64,000 nucleotides of DNA from Falsiruegeria mediterranea M17 (lineage in GTDB: Bacteria > Pseudomonadota > Alphaproteobacteria > Rhodobacterales > Rhodobacteraceae): contig NZ_ONZG01000014.1 in NCBI RefSeq assembly GCF_900302455.1, forward strand, positions 1 to 64,000. Direction: 5' to 3'. Below the pieces are notes generated by a model, which was not told the origin of the DNA, did not search any database, and worked only from the letters and a program-made list of their open reading frames with translations. Position 1 is the first letter of the stretch. Each line of letters opens with the position of its first letter. Both the position numbers and the translations under genes were made by a program. Of this stretch, positions 44,401-53,400 are shown piece after piece.

Positions 44401-47400
44401 TGAAATCGAACAGATCAACGAAGCCGCACTCATCACTGCTCGTAACCTGACGACGAACGCTGCAAATGGTGTCGGAAACGAGCGTCCGCTCAATGTGTCG
44501 TTCACCGGGTCGACGCTATCAGCAACCGTTGGAAGCGGGGACATCAACTTTGTTTCGAATACAAAGGTCGATGTCGAAAGAGCCGTTGCATCCAACGGAG
44601 ATGTTTTCATCACGGCAGAAGGAAATGTGAATTTCATTGGAAACGAGTCTTTGGGCAACGTCGTTAAGGGTGGACGTGTCGAGATTGTTTCAAACTCGGG
44701 CCGCATCGGTACGGTGGGGAACCGATTGCTGATCGATACCGGCGAAGACTTCCAGGCGGATGACGGCCTTGTCGCGATTGCCTCGGGTGGTGTTCACGTC
44801 GAAGAAATTGACGGTGATCTTGGCCTTATCACTGTGCGGGCGGGCGGCGATGTCACAATCGTGTCGGATGGCGGTATCCGCGACCAGAACTCGGCTCAGC
44901 AGCGCGATGAAAGGGCGATTTCGACTCTGACAGACCTCTGGAATGATATGGACTTGGTGGATGTGGTCGCCGACGAATTCTCGGTTTCCGGTCAGAACAC
45001 CATCATCGCTTATGAAGCCAGCAAAAACTTTGCCTATTCACGTTACTGGAGCGAAGCTCGGAATCTGCGGCAGGCTCAGGCCAGCTACGAGTTTGCAGCC
45101 GCAGACATCCAGGGAGACACGGTTGACCTTGGTCTGGAGCATAACCTGTCCAGCGGTGAAGCTGTACGCGTTGCTTTGTCTGGTGGCGAAGGAACAGTCG
45201 GCCTGAACGCTGACACAGTTTACTACGTGGTTGTTCAGGACGGTACGACGATTGGATTCGCGTCCACGCGAAGTGCTGCCTTGTCCGGCACTACTGACGT
45301 AGCGCTGGCCCCTTCGGGTACCGACGCCGTCACCAAGTTCCACATGGGGGTTGGTTTGTTCACGCCTGCACCTGAAACACTGGATACAAATGCTGAACAG
45401 ATTGACCTGGGTTATGAACATGGGTTTGTGACGGGCGAAGCGGTAACTTATCGTCTTGCATCTGGTCCGGCTGGGGTGTCTGGGGTTCAGGATGGGACAG
45501 ATTACTATGTCCATGTGGTAAACAGCACCACAATTTCGCTGGCTGATACCCGTGCCGATGCACTTGCCGGAACGAACCTGGTTGACCTTGGAACAAACGA
45601 GCGCCGTTCGATCGATATTACGAACGTGTCCGCCGCCGTCGACAACGCGGAGTTCACGCCTTACGCGATCAGCGAAGCGAACGTTTTGAGCGACGGTGAA
45701 ACCTTTGTGTTTAACGGCGGTCACAAGCTGCAGGACGGGGACCGCCTGCGTTACGATGATGTTGCGGGCTCATCACCGGTCGGCGACCTTTCCGACGCGA
45801 CCACATACTACGTTCACGTGATCAACGACGCTTCATTCAAGTTGACGGCTTCTCGTGCCGATGCTCTGAGCGGAAACAATTTCGTGGCTGCTGTCACAAC
45901 CGCCGTTGACGATCCGACGGCGACCGGTGGAACACTTACCAGAATTGACAGCACTCTTTCCTTCTCCACAGCACACCAGCTCCTGAGTGGTGATGCCGTG
46001 ATCTACAGTGGAGGAGGGGCTCCCGACTTCGGGCTGGTTGCGGGTGAAACTTACTACGTTCATCGCGTGACAGACCAGATAGTCAAGTTGGCAACATCCA
46101 GCGACGATGCCATTGCAGGTATTGGATTTATCGCTCTCGATGCTTCGGGCTTAACACCATCTGGTTCTCCGCAGTTCACAATCCTAAGCGAGCATCAGAT
46201 CGCCAGATATTCGACCGATGCGTTTGACCAAGGAAGTTACGAGTTCAGCGCAGATAAGGTGCAGCAACTTCTGGATGCGGGGCTGACCACAGCTGAAATT
46301 GACGCTCTTGAAGCTCAGGAAGCGTCTGAATTGGCCGATATCGAGACGGAATTGGCCTTGTCCGCAGACAATCAACTCTACAACCCAGATTACTCTTTCG
46401 TATTGGCGTCAAACGATCCCCTGCGGCAGAACCTTACGGAAGGTGCAACGTGGACGGATAGTGAGCTTAAGAACTCGATCACTAAATCCATCGTCCTCAA
46501 GACGGTAACTGACACCACAGCTGCTGAAGAAGAACCCAATGTCACCGGACAATCGATTTCTCTGGTTGCTCAAGACGGGAATATCGGCATCAGCGAAGGT
46601 GAAGTTGTAATTGACCTAACGAACATTGGAACAATCAGCGAGGCGGGTAAAATCGCTTTGGCGTCTGCTGAACGCGACGACCTGACGTTCCTGGACATCA
46701 ACGGCAACGAGTTGAGCAATGACTCGGTGGTTCCTGCGGTGACACTCGTCGTTAGTTTGAGAGAAGATGTCGACATCAAACTCGAAGGAGGCACGGTCAC
46801 TGTCGATGCGACTGACAAGGTCTTCTTGGGCTCCGAAGTCGACATCAATGTAGAGTCAGTGGTTGCAGGCGAAGCGTTGCGGATCAAAGGCGATGGCGCA
46901 ATTTATGCTGTGGGCACAGGGCTGGTTCAAGGTGATGGAATTATTCTGGAAGCGGCTGACGGGAACAATATTGGTACCGTAAGCGATGCCCTCAAATCCA
47001 ATTTGGTTGGAACCGGCCTGCTTACCGCAAGAGCCGACAATATCTGGCTGACGGAAACCACCGGTGATATGCGGTTGGATTTTGTTTTTGCTAAGAACAG
47101 TGCCACTTTGACGGCTCTGTCAGGCAGCATTGTGGACGGGCTGGATGATGCGGTGCTCAACATACAGACACCGGTTTTGCATCTTTCGGCGAGTGATCGA
47201 ATTGGCGCGCAAAACGGCGCCGCGGACGGTTTCCTGGAGACATTGGTCAGTGATTCACTATCGGCTACTGCGGGAAGCCACATCAGTATTGCGAACCTGA
47301 CTGAAGCGCAGCTGCTTGATCAAATCACGTCAGAGACCGGAAATGTGAACTTGGTTGTCACCGGGAACGCTCGGCTTGGCTTGATTACAGCGTTGTTCGG

Positions 47401-50400
47401 CGTGGTTACGGTGTCGGCGTCCGGTGCGATTGTGGACGAAAACGGCAGTCTGTCGAACATCGATGCTTCCGGGGCAGCTTTGCATGCTACTCATATCGGT
47501 GAGGACAGCAACGCGTTGAACACCCAGCTCGGGAACCTCGAAGCGGAAGCCCGGACTGGAGGAATTTGGATAGCGAATGTTGGAAATCTGCGGATTGGTG
47601 GATCTTCAGCAATCCTGAATGGCTTGTTGGCCGTTGAAGAAGTGGACGTTGCTTCAATTGGAAACATCACTGTAGACGAAATGGTTGAGGCGACAGGAAC
47701 AGATGCTCCGATCCTCTTGCATGCTTCGGGGACTCTGGCGCTGTCAGCGCTGTCGCGCATCCTGACAGTTGAAGGTGGTATCGACCTAGAAGCCGGTTTG
47801 GATATCGCCGTTGGAGCAGGTGCTCTGGTTACTGTTAATAACGGTGCGCGTGGGGTTCGAATGACGGCTGACGCGCAGCGAAATCAGGTAGGTTATCCGA
47901 CAAGCGACGGTCAGGGCGCTATTTCGATGGATGACGGTAGCGTAGTTGATGCCGCAGAAGGTTTGATCGAAGTATTGGCCCCACAGAACGTGACCGTCTC
48001 ACTGTTGCGGACAACGGGTGATGTGTCCGTTGTTTCTGACACGGGATCCATTTTGGATGCTGACGTGGATGGCGGTACAGATATCGAAGCAACCAATCTC
48101 ACTCTTTCAGCGGGTAACTCCATCGGGACGGCGGCGAATCCGCTGGAAATCGATTCCAACACAGGAAACGCCTACCTGAATCTGATTGAGGCAACCAACA
48201 ATGTCTATCTGGTCGAAGTTTCGGGGCCATTGCGCCCAGGGACGGTAACAGCTCAAAATGGAGTTGCGTCGGTTCAGGTCCGCGACAATGCGGGGACTGG
48301 CGACGATCTGCTTCTGGACCCGGCGACCAGAATTCAGGCCGGAACGGACATTTTTGTTGTTGCCGGTGATGATCTTGCACTTGCAGATGGCGGACGTCTT
48401 GATGCAGGTGTTTCGGTTTTCGTCGGCGCTGACCTTCCGTCCGAAGATGCAGATCCGGGCAATGGTGCTGCGGTTCTATTGGCAGGCTCCATTGCTGCGC
48501 CGGTGATCAGTGTACAAACAGGTGACGACGAGGACTCGATTACTCTCGATAGTCCAGAGTTCACTGGCGCGGCGACTGTGTATGGCGGGGCTTCGAACGA
48601 TGTGATCACAGTGTTGCGTCTGCAAACCCAGCAAACAAGTGACAGCCTGCGTGTTGAAGGTCAGGCGGGTGACGACGAAGTATTCGTGACCATCTCTGAT
48701 CAGGGTTCGAACTACCTGATCGATGTCGTCAGCGATGGGTTTGCCACAAGCGATCTGTTGACAATCTATGGTCTTGATCGGGCGGACGCGGGCGACAACT
48801 TCTTGTTGCGCGCAGCCGAAGATACCGTAACCAACGGCACCGCCTTTGCCGCGGCGCTTCGCGAAAATGATAATGTTGAACGGGTTAACTACGGTAAATC
48901 ACTTGACCACCTGGTTCTGGAAACCTTGGACGGTGATGATACCGTCTCGGTGGATGACAACTGGACGGAAACAACCATCCGTCTCGGCGAGGGTTCTGAT
49001 ACTTCGCAGGTGGGGCAAATCTTCAAGAGTGAACGCGACGCTGCAGCCAATGTTGCCGCTACGGACGAATTTGAAACCATTGCAACGACGCGCGGCTTTT
49101 TGTCCAACGGCATAAGCTTTGCAACCGTAATTGAAGGCGAGAAGGGAGAAGATGTTTTTGTCGTCTTCCGGAATACCGCTGAGTTGACGCTTCGTGGCGG
49201 TGACGATGACGATCTATTCGTCGTGCGGTCGTTTGCTGAAGAAGGATCCTTTGAATCGGATGTGGATGCCGGTGAAGGATTTGACACGGTTGAATACGTG
49301 TCGAATGCCACCGTGAATGTGAACGGCGGTGCAGGCATAGACACGTTGCGTTTGATTGGGACCGAGTTCAGCGATGAATACCTGATCACGGCGACCAAGG
49401 TCACAGGCGCAGGTCGCGAAATTACATATGACGAAATTGAAATTCTCGAAGTGGATGGGGCAGAGGGCGACGACACCTTCTTCGTGACGTCCACCGGAAC
49501 TTCGGTGACGGAAACACGACTGTACGGCGGCCTGGGCAGCGACAACTTTGAAATCGGTGGGGATTACGCCGGTGTAGAAGGCGCTGACAAGCAGATGTTC
49601 CAAGGGGAAGGGCCGCACACAGTTGCTGCGATCCAAGGACGCCTTATCCTAGATGGATTTGGCGGAGATGGTTCAATCACCGGTTTGGGTGAACCGGTTA
49701 TGTTGCCCGGTGAAACCAGCGATCTGGCGTCCACGGGGTCTGTTCTGTCCTTTGATGGCAGCTTGAGTGTTGTTTTCGATGCGATGACGGTTCCGGCGAG
49801 CGAACTGTATGACTACATCAATGCAACGGACGGTGTTGATGAAATCTCTGATCTGGTTGGCCTGACTATTGAGATTTCGGCGGGTCCCGGATTGCGACGG
49901 TTCTGGCGTATTGCTGAAATCTCCGAAGACAACGGAATTGCTTCGCTGGTTCTGGAACGGCCTTCTGGTACCGAAGCGAATTCGGAATTGCCGGATGCAA
50001 CCAGCAGCTATGCCATCACACGGGCGTCAGCCAATTTCTTTGTTGATGAAGCGTTTACGGTCGATCGATTGACCATCTACGACGATGGCAATTCGCTCAG
50101 CAGCACAGGCGGAATTAGAAGTGCTTCGACTTCGTTGACGCCTTCGGACGTGATCAACGTGTACGGGCTTGGAATGGGTGCGGAAGGGATCGATTACGGT
50201 TCCCTTGAAGCGGTGGAAATTCTGCTTGGCAGTGGCGACGATACCTTTGAAGTCACTACAACCCAGAATGGGTCTATTACTGCTGTCCACGGTGGCGGCG
50301 GAAACGATCACATCACGGTCACGGATCGCGGCACAACGGAACAGAAGTTTGACCGCTTTGGAGAATTGGTTGCGACGCTCGCTGCACCTTTGGTGGTGTT

Positions 50401-53400
50401 CGGTGATACGACGGCGAGCGGTGAGCGGTATTCTGACGAAAGCACTGCAATCAACCCGGGATTTGGACGCGCGGGTGTTCAGGCTGGCAACGACACGATT
50501 GTTGCAAATGGCCCAACGGACACTCTTATTGTTTTCGGCGGGGCTGGAAATGACAGCATCGTTGGCGGCATCAGCGGTGACAAGCTGGCCGGGGGCTCCG
50601 GAGATGACACGCTGGTCGGCAACGGTGGTGTTGATATCCTTTACGGGGACAATGGGATCAATCTTGATCTGGAAGCCCGTATCGCAACCATCACCTGGGA
50701 GAACGAAGGACAAACCGAAGTAGCAGGCGATGATCTGACCCAGGCTGGTTCAGATGAACTGTTTGGCAATGTTGGCAATGACTTCATCTTTGGCGACTTT
50801 GGTGAAATCGTTCAGGGTCCTGGTGTGGATCCGCTGCTTACAAACGATCAGGTTCAGATCGCTCGAACCCAAAATGTTGATGTATCCGGCGATGATACCG
50901 TTTTCGCGGGTAGCGAAGATGACGTTGTATTCGGCGGAGGGGGCGGCGATCAGTTGGTTTCTGTTTCCGGTCAGAACATTTTCATCGGCGATGGTGGTCA
51001 AGTAGCGTTCAATCCCTCTGAAACCGTCGTTCAAACTCTGGACGGTGCCATCGGTGGCAATGATACTGTTCTGGGCGGTATGAATGGAGACACCGTCCTT
51101 GGTGGCGCAGGCGGAGATCAACTGATCACTTCTGACGGGGACGACCTGAACCTTGGTGATCTGGGTATTGTCACAATTTCTGCCTCGTCCGTTTCGGTGA
51201 GCAGCCAGCACAGTGATGTTTCGGGCAACGACACCATCGTCAGCGGCAATGATCGCGATATCAATGTCGGTGGTACTGGCTCCGATTTCATTAGTAGCGG
51301 AGATCAAAGCGACATTGATCTGGGTGATCATGGTACCGTAGTGGTAACCGCATCCGGCGTCGCAATCGAAACCGCTTTGCCGGGCATTGGCGATGGAGAC
51401 GAATTGATCTCTGGTGATGGTGCGGATGTTCAAATTGGTGGCTTTGGGGCCGACACAATCTTTGGCGGGCAGGGCGATGATCTGGCTCTTGGCGATGCAG
51501 CGCGTGTGCAGCTGCTCGGAAATGTGCTGGTGCTTGCCGAAACAATCGAAACGGCGTTAGCGTTTGATGATCGAATTTTCGGTCAGTCCGGTGATGACAT
51601 TGTTATCGGCGGTAGCGGGAATGACCTGTTGGACGGTGGTTTCGATCGTGATCTTGTTCTGGGTGACAATGTATCGCTGGATCGGCGAGGAGATCTGGGC
51701 AGTTCTGTCTGGGCTCGGTTCCGTACTCTTTCCGACGGTGAAATCTATGATCCGACGATCGCACCTGGACGCGACGGCGAAGTGAAGATCACCGAAACCA
51801 ATCAAGCTGATCCGGCTTGGAACGTGCCAGGAGAGCCATCGTGGGCGACCTTCCTGGGCGAAGGCGCCGGCGGTATTGGAATAGAGTTCCTCGACGTTGA
51901 TGCCGGAAACGACCAAATCGCGGGTGGTGGCCACAACGATGTCATTTTCGGGCAACTGGGCAACGATACCATTCAAGGTGATGGTAGTATTGGTGATGTT
52001 TTGGTGGATGCCTATCGAGCCGAAGACGGGACGCTCGTGGTTGTGGCCTCAAGCGAAGCGTCAACTGATGGCGACGACTATATCGAGGGTAACAGCGGAT
52101 CTGACGTAATCTTTGGCAACCTTGGTCAGGACGACATCGTCGGTGGTACATCATCACTCTTTGGCATCACCGAGAGTTCGCGCCGCAGTGACGGTTCAGA
52201 TCTGATCTTCGGTGGTGCTGGTACGCGAATTGGCCGCAATGACTTCGGGGATGAGACATTGCTGGCGGATGGTGCGAGTCTGTTCAACGATGACCCGCTC
52301 GGCGAGATCCACGCGAGAGACGCGGACACCATCCTTGGGGACAACGGCAACATTTACAGGCTGCAAGCTGCAGATGGCACTCCGCTTAGCTTTGCATATG
52401 ACAGCTATACCGGGGTTTCCGGTCTGAAAATCGCCGTTCGGGCAACCGAACTTCTTGATTACACCGCGGGTGGAGCGGACTTCGATCCGGTACGAGCTGC
52501 AACGGATCAAGGTGCCGCAGATGAAATTCACGGTGAAGGTGGCGATGATTTTGCGTACGGTATGACCGGTAATGACATTCTGTTCGGAGATGCTCAGAAT
52601 GATGATCTGATCGGTGGCTGGGGCCACGACTGGATCTCTGGTGGAACAGGTCAGGATGGTGTTCTGGGCGATGATGGTCGCATTTTCACGAGCCGAAATC
52701 TGGTTGGATTGGGTGAAGCTCTGTACGGAGTAGACCCGCTGACGGCAACGGATGTTTCGATCAGTATCCAAGGCCAGATCGGCGGCGTAACCATCTATGA
52801 AGACGGTGAATTGCTGAAATCTGTTAACCTGACGCCGTTCAACCCGGATGATCCGGTTGGCGACCAGCCGCTATGGGCCTCGGATCCGGACTTTGCCGAC
52901 GACGTTATCTACGGTGGACTTGGCAATGACTTCTTGCATGGCGGCGCAGGAGATGATGCGATCTCAGGCGCAGAGGCGCTGCCACTGGTGGGTGCTGCAG
53001 TGAACGGAGTGCTGTATCTGAGTGGTTTCGACTTGCCGGGCAATGCTGGTGGAATGTTGGGCTTTGACACGGACCCCGATCGTCCGCTCAAGTTCGCGGC
53101 ATATGACCGAAATGCATCGCAAGCGCGTATTAGTTACTCGGCTGATGGAATTGATGTGCCCTTCCTTCTGGATTTTGCTCCATTTGACGGTGGACCGCAG
53201 GGCATTCCGGTCGACGGTGAAACAGGTGCGCCTACGGACGGCGATGATCGGATTTTTGGCGATCTCGGGAATGACTGGATCGTTGGCGGAACAGGGCGTG
53301 ACTACATGATGGGGGGATATGGGCTCGACCTTATTAACGCCGATGATGATCCGCGTACCAATAATGTCGAAGATACCGATGGATCATACGCTGACTGGGT

